This document shows, in pieces, positions 42,210 to 51,136 of a stretch of DNA of 61,385 nt. Numbering within the stretch: the stretch's first letter is position 1; each line of letters opens with the position of its first letter. Source of the stretch: Lawsonibacter sp. (GTDB lineage Bacteria; Bacillota; Clostridia; Oscillospirales; Oscillospiraceae). A program made the translations under genes and the position numbers. Below the pieces are notes generated by a model that saw only the letters and a list, made by a program, of their open reading frames with translations, was not told where the DNA came from and did not search any database. The stretch covers positions 1 through 61,385 of the forward strand of contig JAAWAD010000067.1 in the NCBI GenBank assembly GCA_022791995.1, written 5' to 3'.

Positions 42210-43703
42210 ATGGAAAAGCTTACCTATGCGCGTCTGAAGGAAATCGGCTATGACGGCTTCCTGCTGGAGAAGGCACCCGAGAAGGTTCTGCAATTTGGCG
42301 AAGGCAACTTCCTGCGGGCCTTTGTGGACTACTGGTTCGACATGTCCAACGAGAAGGCCGGCTGGAACGGCAAGTGCGTTCTGGTTCAGCCCATCGCCCC
42401 CGGCCTAGCCAAGCTGATCAACGATCAGGAGGGTCTGTATACGTTGTACCTCCGGGGCAGCGAAAATGGGGAGAAGGTGGATCGGAAGCGAGTGATCTCC
42501 TCCGTCTCCCGTTGTCTGAACCCCTATGAGAAGGCGGACTACGACGCCATGATGGAGGTGGCCGTTTCGGACGAGCTGGAGTATATCGTCTCCAACACCA
42601 CCGAAGCCGGCATCGTCTATGACCCCGCCTGTCAGATGGCCGACACCCCCGCCGCCTCCTTCCCCGGCAAGCTGACCCAGGTGCTCCACACCCGCTGGAA
42701 GGCCGGAAAGTCCGGTCTGGTGGTCCTGTCCTGCGAACTGATTGACAACAACGGTAAGGAGCTGCTCAAGTGCGTCAACCAGTATATCGACCAGTGGGGC
42801 CTGGAGGCGGACTTCCGTGCCTATGTCAACGAGAAGTGTACCTTCTGCTCCACCCTGGTGGACCGCATTGTCCCCGGCCGCATCCGTGACGCCGCTGAGG
42901 TGGCCAAGCTGGAGGAGGCCAACGGCTATCACGACGAGCTCATCGACGTGGGCGAGGTCTTCGGCGTGTGGAACATCGAGGGACCCGACTGGCTGGCCGA
43001 TCAGCTCCCCTTCAAGAAGGCCGGCCTCAACTGCATCGTGGTGCCCGATGTCACCCCCTATAAAAAGCGCAAGGTGCGTATCCTCAACGGGGCCCACACC
43101 GGTTTCGTGCTGGGGGCCTATCTGGGCGGCTTCAATATCGTCCGGGACTGCATGTTCGACGACGCGGTCAAGGGCTTTATGAACAAGATGCTCTATGAAG
43201 AGGTCATCCCCACCCTGCCGCTGGATAAGGCTGATCTGGAGAACTTCGCCGCCGCCGTCCAGGACCGGTTCAACAACCCCTTTGTGGACCACGAGCTGAT
43301 GAGCATCTCTCTGAACTCCACCTCCAAGTGGCGGGCCCGAAATATGCCCAGCTTCCTGGAGTATATCGACATGAAGGGCGAGCTGCCCAAGTGTCTGACC
43401 ATGAGCTTTGCCGCCTATATCGCCTTCTTCTCCAACGACATTCAGGAGCTGAACGACAAGGGTCTGGTGTGCCGCCGGCCCAAGGGCGACACCTACACCT
43501 GCTCCGATGACCGCTGGGTGCTGGAGTTCTACTATGCCCACCGGAACGACAGTGTGGAGGATCTGGTCCACGCCGTGATGACCAACGAGCAGATGTGGGG
43601 GCAGGATCTGACCAAGGTGGCCGGGTTCGAGGCTGCCACAGTGGAAAACCTGAAGAAGATCCGCACCGAGGGCGCGGTGGCTGCTTACGCCAGCTGCCTG
43701 TAA
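42210..43703 (+). CDS. uxaB: Tagaturonate reductase (altronate oxidoreductase)
   Basis: 497 residues of the mannitol-dehydrogenase family. LQFGEGNFLRAFVDYWFD is the N-terminal dinucleotide-binding segment, SNTTEAGI a family block, then the catalytic region KKRKVRILNGAHTGFVLGAYLGG with the active-site Lys and the NGAHT motif, and CLTMSFAAYIAFF. It reduces tagaturonate to altronate with NADH in galacturonate breakdown. GGAGGAATGTC precedes the ATG. uxaA follows after 15 bp. Confidence 0.92.
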   Translation: MEKLTYARLKEIGYDGFLLEKAPEKVLQFGEGNFLRAFVDYWFDMSNEKAGWNGKCVLVQPIAPGLAKLINDQEGLYTLYLRGSENGEKVDRKRVISSVSRCLNPYEKADYDAMMEVAVSDELEYIVSNTTEAGIVYDPACQMADTPAASFPGKLTQVLHTRWKAGKSGLVVLSCELIDNNGKELLKCVNQYIDQWGLEADFRAYVNEKCTFCSTLVDRIVPGRIRDAAEVAKLEEANGYHDELIDVGEVFGVWNIEGPDWLADQLPFKKAGLNCIVVPDVTPYKKRKVRILNGAHTGFVLGAYLGGFNIVRDCMFDDAVKGFMNKMLYEEVIPTLPLDKADLENFAAAVQDRFNNPFVDHELMSISLNSTSKWRARNMPSFLEYIDMKGELPKCLTMSFAAYIAFFSNDIQELNDKGLVCRRPKGDTYTCSDDRWVLEFYYAHRNDSVEDLVHAVMTNEQMWGQDLTKVAGFEAATVENLKKIRTEGAVAAYASCL

Positions 43704-43718
43704 GAGGAGGTCAACCCT

Positions 43719-45191
43719 ATGCCCGACTTTATTCAGATTCACCCCAAGGACAATGTGGCCGTCGCCCTGCACCCCATCGCCAAGGGGACGGCCTTCGCCG
43801 GGGTCACCGCTCTGGCGGATATTCCCCAGGGACACAAGATGGCCCTTGCTCCGGTGGCGGAGGGAGAGCATGTGACCAAGTACGGCTTCTCCATCGGCCA
43901 CGCCACAGCCGCCATCCAATCCGGCGACTGGGTCCACACCCACAACATGTCCACCAACCTGTCCGGGGAGATGGAGTACACCTACCACCCCAAGGTGGAG
44001 TTCCCTGCCCCCATGGAGCCGGGGACCTTCCAGGGCTATCGCCGCGCCGACGGCCGGGCGGGTATCCGCAACGAGGTCTGGATCATCCCCACCGTGGGCT
44101 GTGTCAACGATGTGGCCAAGGCCCTGGTGCGGGAGAATCAGGATCTGGTATCCGGTTCGGTGGACGGACTGTACACCTTCCCCCACCCCTTCGGCTGTTC
44201 CCAGACCGGTGAGGACCACGCCCAGACCCGGAAGCTGCTGGCCGCGCTGGTCCGCCACCCCAACGCAGGGGCGGTGCTGGTCCTCAGCCTGGGGTGCGAG
44301 AACCTGACCCACGAGCAGTTCCTAGCTGAGCTGGGGGATTTTGACCGGGACCGGGTGAAGTTCCTCATCTGCCAGCAGGTGGACGACGAGATGGAGGCCG
44401 GCCGCGCATTGCTTCAGGAGTGCGCCGCTTACGCCAGAAAATTCCAGCGGGAGGCCATCCCCGCCAGCGAACTGGTGGTGGGTATGAAGTGCGGCGGCTC
44501 CGACGGCCTGTCGGGCATCACCGCCAACCCGGTGGTGGGCCGCTTCTCCGATATGCTGGTGGCCCAGGGGGGCTCCACCGTCCTCACGGAGGTGCCCGAG
44601 ATGTTCGGTGCCGAGGGCTTCCTCATGGACCGTTGCGTCACCCCCGAGGTCTTCCAGAAGGCAGTGGAGATGATTAACGGCTTCAAGGCCTACTTCATCC
44701 GCCACAACGAGGTGGTCTATGACAACCCCAGCCCGGGCAACAAGCAGGGGGGCATTACCACCCTGGAGGACAAGTCCTGCGGCTGTGTGCAGAAGGGCGG
44801 CTCCGCCCCCATCATGGACGTGATCGGCTACGGCGACCCGGTGACCACCAAGGGGCTGAACATGCTCTATGGTCCAGGCAACGATCTGGTGTCCGCCACT
44901 GCCCTCACCGCCGCCGGTGCCCACCTGGTCCTGTTCACCACCGGACGGGGTACCCCCTTCGGCGCCCCTGCCCCCACCATGAAGCTGTCCACCAACACCC
45001 CCCTGGCCATGCAGAAAAAGGGCTGGATTGACTTTAATGCCGGCGTTGTGGCTGACGGCACCCGTACCCTGGACGAGGCCGCCGCCGACCTGATGGCCCT
45101 GGTGCTGGAGGTAGCCTCCGGGAAGCAGACCTGTACCGAGCGCAAGGGCTTCCGGGAGATCTCCATCTTCAAGGACGGCGTGGTTCTGTAG
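43719..45191 (+). CDS. uxaA: Altronate dehydratase
   Basis: 490 residues. The N-terminal SAF domain (about 1-95, with GHATAAIQSGDWVHTHN) is fused to the catalytic domain, which begins GYRRADGRAGIRNEVWIIPTVGCVND and continues with PFGCSQTGEDHAQT, SLGCEN, KCGGSDGLSGITANP and GGNIT-type CGCVQKGG cysteine sites. It dehydrates altronate to 2-keto-3-deoxygluconate with an Fe-dependent mechanism. AGAGGAGG precedes the ATG. Confidence 0.93.
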   Translation: MPDFIQIHPKDNVAVALHPIAKGTAFAGVTALADIPQGHKMALAPVAEGEHVTKYGFSIGHATAAIQSGDWVHTHNMSTNLSGEMEYTYHPKVEFPAPMEPGTFQGYRRADGRAGIRNEVWIIPTVGCVNDVAKALVRENQDLVSGSVDGLYTFPHPFGCSQTGEDHAQTRKLLAALVRHPNAGAVLVLSLGCENLTHEQFLAELGDFDRDRVKFLICQQVDDEMEAGRALLQECAAYARKFQREAIPASELVVGMKCGGSDGLSGITANPVVGRFSDMLVAQGGSTVLTEVPEMFGAEGFLMDRCVTPEVFQKAVEMINGFKAYFIRHNEVVYDNPSPGNKQGGITTLEDKSCGCVQKGGSAPIMDVIGYGDPVTTKGLNMLYGPGNDLVSATALTAAGAHLVLFTTGRGTPFGAPAPTMKLSTNTPLAMQKKGWIDFNAGVVADGTRTLDEAAADLMALVLEVASGKQTCTERKGFREISIFKDGVVL

Positions 45192-45194
45192 CCT

Positions 45195-45223
45195 GTAGAG
45201 GCCGCCCGGCGGGCGGCCTCTAC
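45195..45223 (+). promoter_or_regulatory. Intercistronic hairpin between uxaA and eda
   Basis: A perfect 13-bp stem (45195-45207 with 45211-45223) with a 3-nt loop and no T run. It is more likely an RNA-stability or processing element than a terminator, since eda must be read through it. Confidence 0.65.
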
Positions 45224-45255
45224 GCCAAATAAAATATGCAGAGGAGGAACCCAGC

Positions 45256-45903
45256 ATGAATCCATTCAATGCGGCCATTGCCAACATTGGCGTGGTCCCG
45301 GTCATCAAGCTGAACAACCCGGAGCGGGACGCCGCGCCTCTGGCCCACGCCCTGTGCGCTGGCGGCGTGCCTGTGGCCGAGGTCACCTTCCGGGCGGCCG
45401 GTGCCGACAAGGCCATCCGCCTGATGAAGCAGGCCGAGCCGGAGATGATCGTGGGGGCGGGCACCGTCACCACCAAGGAGCACATCGACGCCACCATTGC
45501 CGCGGGCGGGCAGTTTATCGTCACCCCCGGCCTGGACCCGGAGCTTGTGGCCTATGCCCAGGAGAAAAATATCCCCATTTTCCCGGGCTGCACCACCCCC
45601 ACCGACTACCACACCGCGCTGAAGTTTGGCCTGGAGCTGATTAAATTCTTCCCCGCCGAGCAGTCGGGCGGTCTGGCCAAGATCAAGGCCATGAGCGCCC
45701 CCTTCCCCCAGTTCAAGGTGATGCCCACCGGCGGCATCTCCCTGAAAAACCTGAAGGAGTATTTGTCTGCTCCGGTGATCGCCGCCTGCGGCGGCTCCTA
45801 CATGGTGACAGCCGATCTGATCGACAACCAGAAGTGGGACGAGATTACTGACCTGTGCAAACAATCGGTTGAAATTGTGAAGGAGGCCCGTGGAAATGGC
45901 TAA
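45256..45903 (+). CDS. eda: KDPG/KHG aldolase
   Basis: 215 residues. VAEVTFRAAGADKAI carries the Glu, IVGAGTV and IVTPGLDPELV are the barrel signatures, and LIKFFPAEQSGG carries the Schiff-base Lys. It splits 2-keto-3-deoxy-6-phosphogluconate into pyruvate and glyceraldehyde 3-phosphate. GAGGAGG precedes the ATG. Its stop overlaps the next kinase gene by 8 bp. Confidence 0.94.
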   Translation: MNPFNAAIANIGVVPVIKLNNPERDAAPLAHALCAGGVPVAEVTFRAAGADKAIRLMKQAEPEMIVGAGTVTTKEHIDATIAAGGQFIVTPGLDPELVAYAQEKNIPIFPGCTTPTDYHTALKFGLELIKFFPAEQSGGLAKIKAMSAPFPQFKVMPTGGISLKNLKEYLSAPVIAACGGSYMVTADLIDNQKWDEITDLCKQSVEIVKEARGNG

Positions 45904-46924
45904 AATTGTTACCTTCGGCGAACTGATGATTCGCCTCCAGCCCTATAACTATGAGCGCTTTGTCCAGGCGGATCACCTGGAGTTCAGCTTTGGCGGCGGC
46001 GAGGCCAACGTGGCCATCTCCCTGGCCAACTACGGCCTGGACGCGGCCTATGTCACCAAGCTCCCCGCCCACGCCATCGGCCAGGCGGCAGTGAACTCCC
46101 TGCGCCGGTACGGCGTGGATACCTCCCTCATCACCCGGGGGGGCGACCGTGTGGGCATCTACTTCAACGAGAAGGGCGCCTCCCAGCGGGGCAGCGTATG
46201 CATCTATGACCGGGCCCACTCCGCCATTCAGGAGGCCACCACCGCCGACTTCGACTGGGATAAGATTTTTGATGGGGTGGAGTGGTTCCACTTCACCGGT
46301 ATTACTCCGGCCCTGGGGCCCAACGTGGTGGATATCTGCCGGGAGGCCTGTAAGGCCGCCAAGGCCAAGGGTATCAAGATCTCCTGCGACCTAAACTACC
46401 GGGGTAAACTGTGGACCCGGGAGCAGGCCCGGGAGGCCATGACCGACCTGTGCCAGTATGTGGACGTGTGCATCTCCAACGAGGAGGATGCCAAGGACGT
46501 GTTCGGCATCGAGGCCGAGGCCACGGACCTCTATGCCGGCGAGATCAACCGGGAGGGCTACAAGTCCGTGGCCAAGCAGCTGGCGGACAAGTTCGGCTTC
46601 GAGAAGGTCGCCATCACCCTGCGGGAATCCCACTCCGCCTTCGACAACGGCTGGAGCGCCATGCTCTACGATGTGGCCAGCGGCGAGTTCTGCTTCTCCA
46701 AGAAGTATGAGCTGCACATCATCGACCGGGTGGGCGGCGGCGACAGCTTCGGCGGCGGCCTGATCTACTCTCTGATGACCGGAAAGTCCACCCAGGCGGC
46801 GGTGGAGTTCGCTGTGGCGGCCTCCGCGCTGAAGCACTCCATCGAGGGCGACTACAACATGGTCACCGTGGCCGAGGTGGAGAAGCTGGCCGGCGGCGAC
46901 GGCTCAGGCCGGATCCAGCGGTAA
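45896..46924 (+). CDS. kdgK: PfkB-family sugar kinase, probable 2-keto-3-deoxygluconate kinase
   Basis: 342 residues of the ribokinase (PfkB) fold. The N-terminal FGGGEANVAISLANYG is the substrate lid; the C-terminal DRVGGGDSFGGGL holds the catalytic Asp and anion hole. Context between eda and the second kinase supports 2-keto-3-deoxygluconate phosphorylation. ATG at 45896 is 9 bases from AGGAGG; GTG at 45890 is too near. It overlaps eda by 8 bp, so translation is coupled. Confidence 0.85.
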   Translation: MAKIVTFGELMIRLQPYNYERFVQADHLEFSFGGGEANVAISLANYGLDAAYVTKLPAHAIGQAAVNSLRRYGVDTSLITRGGDRVGIYFNEKGASQRGSVCIYDRAHSAIQEATTADFDWDKIFDGVEWFHFTGITPALGPNVVDICREACKAAKAKGIKISCDLNYRGKLWTREQAREAMTDLCQYVDVCISNEEDAKDVFGIEAEATDLYAGEINREGYKSVAKQLADKFGFEKVAITLRESHSAFDNGWSAMLYDVASGEFCFSKKYELHIIDRVGGGDSFGGGLIYSLMTGKSTQAAVEFAVAASALKHSIEGDYNMVTVAEVEKLAGGDGSGRIQR

Positions 46925-46936
46925 GCTATGGAAATC

Positions 46937-46964
46937 GGCTCCCGTCCCTGGAGGGGCGGGAGCC
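46937..46964 (+). promoter_or_regulatory. Intercistronic hairpin between the two kinases
   Basis: A 12-bp stem (46937-46948 with 46953-46964, one G-U pair) with a TGGA loop, ending two bases before GGAGG of the next gene. It can hinder ribosome access or stabilise upstream mRNA. Confidence 0.6.
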
Positions 46965-46978
46965 CAGGAGGTATTGCA

Positions 46979-48064
46979 ATGGAGCACTCCAATCCGCTTT
47001 TGACTCCAGGCAGCTCCCCCCGGTTCATCACCATCGGGGAGATCATGCTCCGCCTGACACCCCCCAACTATGACAAGATCCGGGTGGCAACCAGCTTTGA
47101 GGCCAGCTATGGGGGCAGCGAGGCCAATATCGCCCTGGCACTGGCCAACCTGGGGGTGGACAGCACCTTCTTCACGGTGGTGCCCAACAACAGCCTGGGC
47201 AAGAGCGCTGTCCGAATGCTGCGGAGCAACGACGTTCACTGCACTCCCGTCATTCTCAGCACCCGGGAGGAGACCCCTACCCACCGGCTGGGCACCTACT
47301 ACCTGGAGACAGGCTATGGCATCCGTCCCAGCAAGGTCACCTATGACCGGCGGCACAGCGCCATTACAGAATACGACTTTTCCCGGGTGGACCTGGACGC
47401 CCTGCTGGAGGGCTTTGACTGGCTTCACCTCAGCGGCATTACCCCCGCCCTGTCCCACAGCTGTGCTCAGCTTATCCTGGACTGCATGAGAAAGGCGAAG
47501 GAGAAGGGGCTCACCGTCAGCTTTGACGGCAACTTCCGCAGCAAACTGTGGACCTGGGAGGAGGCCCGGACCTTCTGCACCCAGTGCCTGCCCTATGTAG
47601 ACGTGCTGCTGGGCATCGAGCCCTATCACCTGTGGCGAGATGAGAACGACCACAGCCAGGGGGACTGGAAGGACGGCGTGTCCCTCCAGCCCAGCTATGA
47701 GCAGCAGGACGAGATCTTCCAGGCCTTCGTGGCCCGCTACCCCAATCTGAGGTGCATTGCCCGCCATGTGCGCTACGCCCACAGCGGCAGCGAAAACAGT
47801 CTGATGGCCTTTATGTGGTACCAGGGACACACCTTTGAGAGCAAGCTGTTCACCTTCCATATTCTGGACCGGGTGGGGGGCGGAGACGCCTTCGCCAGTG
47901 GTCTCATCTACGCCATGATGAACGGCTACAAGCCTATGGATATGGTGAATTTTGCCGTGGCCAGCAGCGTCATCAAGCATACCATCCATGGCGACGCCAA
48001 TATCACCGACGATGTGGAGTCTATCCGCAACCTGATGAATATGAATTACGACATCAAGCGATGA
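46979..48064 (+). CDS. Second PfkB-family sugar kinase
   Basis: 361 residues. YGGSEANIALALANLG and DRVGGGDAFASGL show an intact substrate lid and catalytic Asp. It shares the FDxGNxR-type strand FDGNFRSKLW and many blocks with the kinase at 45896, so it arose by an old duplication, but it differs in the lid, has a longer central insert (DENDHSQGDWKD) and a longer N-terminus. A second KDG kinase or a kinase for a related sugar acid are both possible. AGGAGGTATTGCA precedes the ATG. It ends the operon at the terminator. Confidence 0.78.
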   Translation: MEHSNPLLTPGSSPRFITIGEIMLRLTPPNYDKIRVATSFEASYGGSEANIALALANLGVDSTFFTVVPNNSLGKSAVRMLRSNDVHCTPVILSTREETPTHRLGTYYLETGYGIRPSKVTYDRRHSAITEYDFSRVDLDALLEGFDWLHLSGITPALSHSCAQLILDCMRKAKEKGLTVSFDGNFRSKLWTWEEARTFCTQCLPYVDVLLGIEPYHLWRDENDHSQGDWKDGVSLQPSYEQQDEIFQAFVARYPNLRCIARHVRYAHSGSENSLMAFMWYQGHTFESKLFTFHILDRVGGGDAFASGLIYAMMNGYKPMDMVNFAVASSVIKHTIHGDANITDDVESIRNLMNMNYDIKR

Positions 48065-48080
48065 TGGCGCCATAAGGAAG

Positions 48081-48115
48081 GACCCGGACCCTGCTGAGCG
48101 GGGTCCGGGTCTTTT
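48081..48115 (+). terminator. Terminator of the hexuronate operon
   Basis: An 11-bp perfect stem (48081-48091 with 48101-48111), a 9-nt loop and TTTT. Confidence 0.85.
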
Positions 48116-48148
48116 CCAAGGATGCGGAAAGGAAACCCTTGGGCGAAC

Positions 48149-48203
48149 TTTAATAAAATTTTAATGACGGATAAACGCTGTTTCAACCCGGCTGTGGTAT
48201 TCT
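48149..48203 (+). promoter_or_regulatory. Direct repeats and -10 ahead of the UBA-like/two-component genes
   Basis: TTTAAT occurs at 48149-48154 and 48160-48165, one helical turn (11 bp) apart, upstream of TATTCT (48198-48203), which has a poor -35. Tandem 11-bp repeats are typical binding sites of OmpR/PhoB-type regulators such as the one encoded at 48855. Confidence 0.45.
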
Positions 48204-48246
48204 GTGGGCAGAAACAAAAGGAAACCCCGCAGAAAGGAGCCACAAT

Positions 48247-48810
48247 ATGGAAATTACGCTGGAGCAGGTGGAGCGCCTGCGGGAAAAGGCCAATGTAAGC
48301 TATGCCCGGGCGAAGGAAGCCCTGAGCTACAGCGGCGGCAACCTGCTGGACGCTCTGATTTTCCTGGAGGAACAGGGGGATATTCCCAGGCCGGAGGGAG
48401 CCAGCTACTCCACCCGGAGGGAGACAGCGGAGGACATGGCGCTGACCCTGGACACAGAGAAGATCTGGGAGGAGAATGCCAAGCCAAAAATGGGGCTGCT
48501 GCGCCGCCTGCGGTACCTGCTTTTGGACAACGAGCTGGAGATCTGGCGGAAGACCCAGCCGATCACCGCTCTGCCGGTACTGGTGTTGCTTTTGCTGCTG
48601 GGGGCGGCCTACTGGCTGGTGATCCCCCTGATGCTGGTGGGGCTGTTCTTTGGCTTCCGGTTCCGTTTCTCCGGCCCCGACCTGGAGCGGGAGAGTATCA
48701 ACGGTGTGATGGACTCGGTGGCCGACACCGCGGCTGGCCTGGGCTGCCAGGTGATGGAGGAGCTGCGTCGCCAGCAGGACAAGCGGGGCGGGAACGGTAA
48801 GGACGATTAG
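48247..48810 (+). CDS. UBA-like domain membrane protein (DUF4342-type)
   Basis: 187 residues. The first 45 form a UBA/TS-N-like three-helix bundle (VERLREKANVSYARAKEALSYSGGNLLDALIFLEE), like the ribosome-binding end of EF-Ts. A linker, then KTQPITALPVLVLLLLLGAAYWLVIPLMLVGLFFGFRF-type hydrophobic sequence (two membrane segments, about 105-140) and a charged C-terminus. Function is unknown. It directly precedes an OmpR/HisKA pair on the same strand, so it may belong to that regulon. AGAAAGGAGCC precedes the ATG. Confidence 0.7.
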   Translation: MEITLEQVERLREKANVSYARAKEALSYSGGNLLDALIFLEEQGDIPRPEGASYSTRRETAEDMALTLDTEKIWEENAKPKMGLLRRLRYLLLDNELEIWRKTQPITALPVLVLLLLLGAAYWLVIPLMLVGLFFGFRFRFSGPDLERESINGVMDSVADTAAGLGCQVMEELRRQQDKRGGNGKDD

Positions 48811-48854
48811 CGCGCTGTTCAATCCCTGACAGAAAAACATGAACGAGGTTGACC

Positions 48855-49529
48855 ATGGAAGAACGGATCCTGTTGATCGAAGACGAAGAGAAGCTGGCCC
48901 GGATGGTAGAAATGGAGCTGAAGTACGAGGGGTATCAGGTCGAAAAAGCCTTTGACGGCCGGACCGGTCTGGAGCGGGCCCGGTCCGGGAGCTTTGATCT
49001 GATTCTGCTGGACATTATGCTGCCTCAGCTGTCCGGGATGGAGGTCCTGCGCCGCCTGCGCCGGGACAGTCAGGTGCCGGTCATTATGCTCACCGCACGG
49101 GACAGCGTGATGGATAAGGTGTCCGGCCTGGACTCCGGGGCGGACGACTACATCACAAAGCCCTTTGCCATTGAGGAGCTGCTGGCCCGTATCCGAGCCG
49201 CCTTACGCAACAGGGGCAGCCGGGAGGGGCAGAGCCTGTCCGTCGGCCCTCTGGTGATGGAGGTGGAGCGCCACCGGGTAACCATCCGGGGCCAGGAGGT
49301 GGAGCTGACCAAAAAGGAGTTCGATCTGTTGCGCCAGCTGCTGGAAAACAAGGGCCGGGTCCTCTCCCGGGAGAGTCTGCTGGATAGTGTGTGGGGCTTC
49401 GACTTTGTGGGAGAGACCAACTCGGTGGATGTATATATTCGCTTTTTGCGCACCAAGCTGGATGAGGCCTTCGGCGTCAAACTGATTCACACGGTACGAG
49501 GGGTGGGTTATGTCATCCGGGAGGAGTAG
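48855..49529 (+). CDS. OmpR/PhoB-family response regulator
   Basis: 224 residues. The receiver has phospho-acceptor Asp53 (LILLDIMLPQLSG), the switch Thr (VIMLTA) and Lys (ITKPF). The winged-helix output follows (VELTKKEFDLLRQLLENKGRVLSRESLLDSVWG, then SVDVYIRFLRTKLD and HTVRGVGYVIRE). It is cognate to the kinase 12 bp downstream. The start is ATG 48855 behind CGAGGTTGACC. Confidence 0.93.
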   Translation: MEERILLIEDEEKLARMVEMELKYEGYQVEKAFDGRTGLERARSGSFDLILLDIMLPQLSGMEVLRRLRRDSQVPVIMLTARDSVMDKVSGLDSGADDYITKPFAIEELLARIRAALRNRGSREGQSLSVGPLVMEVERHRVTIRGQEVELTKKEFDLLRQLLENKGRVLSRESLLDSVWGFDFVGETNSVDVYIRFLRTKLDEAFGVKLIHTVRGVGYVIREE

Positions 49530-49541
49530 GAGGGGAGCGCC

Positions 49542-51089
49542 ATGACCGTCTGGCCATTCACTGCGATTGCCCTGTTTCTTCCCATTGCGGCTGTTTTTCT
49601 GGCTGCCAAGGGGAAAAAGGGGGCGTCAGCCTCCTTTCCCAAAAAGGAACACCGGTTTCAGAATCCACCGCCTGACCCCATTCAGGCGGCCAGAGATTCC
49701 TCTTTGGCCTTCCGGCTGAATGTCGGTTTTTTCCTGCGGCAGCTGGTTATGTTTGCCGTAATGGACTGCCTTCTGTTGGGCCTGTCCACCCTTGGACCCC
49801 TGCTGTATGCCGAGAGCCGCTGCGCCGAAGTGGCTGTCCTGGTAGAGGAGCGGGGTGTTCCCTCCGCCGACTCCCTGGCTTGGGTGGAGGTGAGCAACTG
49901 CACCATCACCCCCCTGGACCGGGCACCGGAGGGAGTGGAGTCCCCGTCCGTCCTCTGTTTTTTTCATCACCCGATTTTAGAGATGGAGGATGCCCTGCGT
50001 ACCTGGGACCTGTCCAGCTATTACACAGTGGAGCTGCCCAACAACGGCAGGCCCTATGCCATCACGGTGGACCTGACGGGGATGGCCCTGGCACTGCGGT
50101 ATGGCGTGGCGGTTTTGCTGGCTTGCCAAGGGCTGGTGCTGCTGTCCGCCCTGCTGAGCAACGGCCGCTCCATCAAAAAGGTTCTGCGGCCCATCCAGGA
50201 CCTGGCGGCGACAGCAGCCCAGCTCAGCTCCATCAGCCGCATGTCCCGCCGGGAGCTGGAGAGCCTGGCCGGAGAGCTGGAAAAGATCAACGCCAAGCAC
50301 CTGGACAGCCGCATTGACCTGCCATCCACCCAGAAGGAGCTGCGCTCTCTGGCACAGGCGATCAACGACATGTTGGACCGGGTGAACCAGGCCTATGGGG
50401 CCCAGCTGCGCTTCGTCTCGGACGCCAGCCATGAGCTACGCACTCCCATCGCCGTCATCCAGGGTTATGCCGCCCTGCTGGACCGGTGGGGCAAGTCCGA
50501 CCCGGAGGCGTTGCAGGAGTCCATCAATGCCATCCGCTGGGAGGCCCAGTCCATGGAGCGGCTGGTGGAGCAGCTGCTGTTCCTTGCCCGGGGGGACAAC
50601 GACTCTCAGCCGGTGGAGCCGGAGCGGCTGGACCTGACCCGGCTGGCGGGAGACGTTCTGCGGGAGGAGGAGATGATCCACCCCGACCGCACCTTCCTTC
50701 CCTGGTGGGAGGAGGAGGAAGTCACGGTTTGGGCCGATCCGGGCCTGATGAAGCAGCTGCTGCGGATTCTGATGGACAACGCCGTCAAGTACAGCGACCC
50801 TCCGGGCCGTATTTACCTGCGTGTCACCCAAAAGAGGGGATACGCCCGGGTCACGGTTCAGGACGAGGGGGTGGGCATCCCACCGCTGTGTATTCCCCAC
50901 ATTTTCGACCGCTTTTACCGGGCGGACCAGTCCCGGGACCGGCGCACCGGAGGCACCGGGCTGGGCCTGTCCATTGCCCGCTGGATTGTGGAGCGGCACG
51001 GCGGCTGGTTCGAGATCACCTCCCGTACCGGCGCTGGTACGCGCATCACCTTTGTCCTTCCTCTGGCTCCCCAGGAGACCCCTGTATAG
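49542..51089 (+). CDS. Membrane sensor histidine kinase
   Basis: 515 residues. Two membrane segments (about 2-22 or 60-85, and 185-205) flank an extracellular sensor of about 100 residues; an atypical extra hydrophobic segment lies at the N-terminus. A HAMP-like linker precedes HisKA with His297 (SDASHELRTPIAVIQGYAALL), then the HATPase domain (DNAVKYS, DEGVGIPP, GGTGLGLSIARWI). With the response regulator it forms an ArlRS/PhoR-like pair. The ligand is unknown. AGGAGGGGAG precedes the ATG. Confidence 0.92.
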   Translation: MTVWPFTAIALFLPIAAVFLAAKGKKGASASFPKKEHRFQNPPPDPIQAARDSSLAFRLNVGFFLRQLVMFAVMDCLLLGLSTLGPLLYAESRCAEVAVLVEERGVPSADSLAWVEVSNCTITPLDRAPEGVESPSVLCFFHHPILEMEDALRTWDLSSYYTVELPNNGRPYAITVDLTGMALALRYGVAVLLACQGLVLLSALLSNGRSIKKVLRPIQDLAATAAQLSSISRMSRRELESLAGELEKINAKHLDSRIDLPSTQKELRSLAQAINDMLDRVNQAYGAQLRFVSDASHELRTPIAVIQGYAALLDRWGKSDPEALQESINAIRWEAQSMERLVEQLLFLARGDNDSQPVEPERLDLTRLAGDVLREEEMIHPDRTFLPWWEEEEVTVWADPGLMKQLLRILMDNAVKYSDPPGRIYLRVTQKRGYARVTVQDEGVGIPPLCIPHIFDRFYRADQSRDRRTGGTGLGLSIARWIVERHGGWFEITSRTGAGTRITFVLPLAPQETPV

Positions 51090-51091
51090 AC

Positions 51092-51133
51092 AACCCCGGG
51101 CCTCTCCCTCAAAACAGGGAGAGGCCCGGGGTT
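51092..51133. terminator. Strong bidirectional terminator between the kinase and thiI
   Basis: An 18-bp perfect stem (51092-51109 with 51116-51133) and a short loop, then CTTTC. It starts three bases after the kinase stop and ends four bases before the thiI stop on the other strand. Confidence 0.85.
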
Positions 51134-51136
51134 CTT

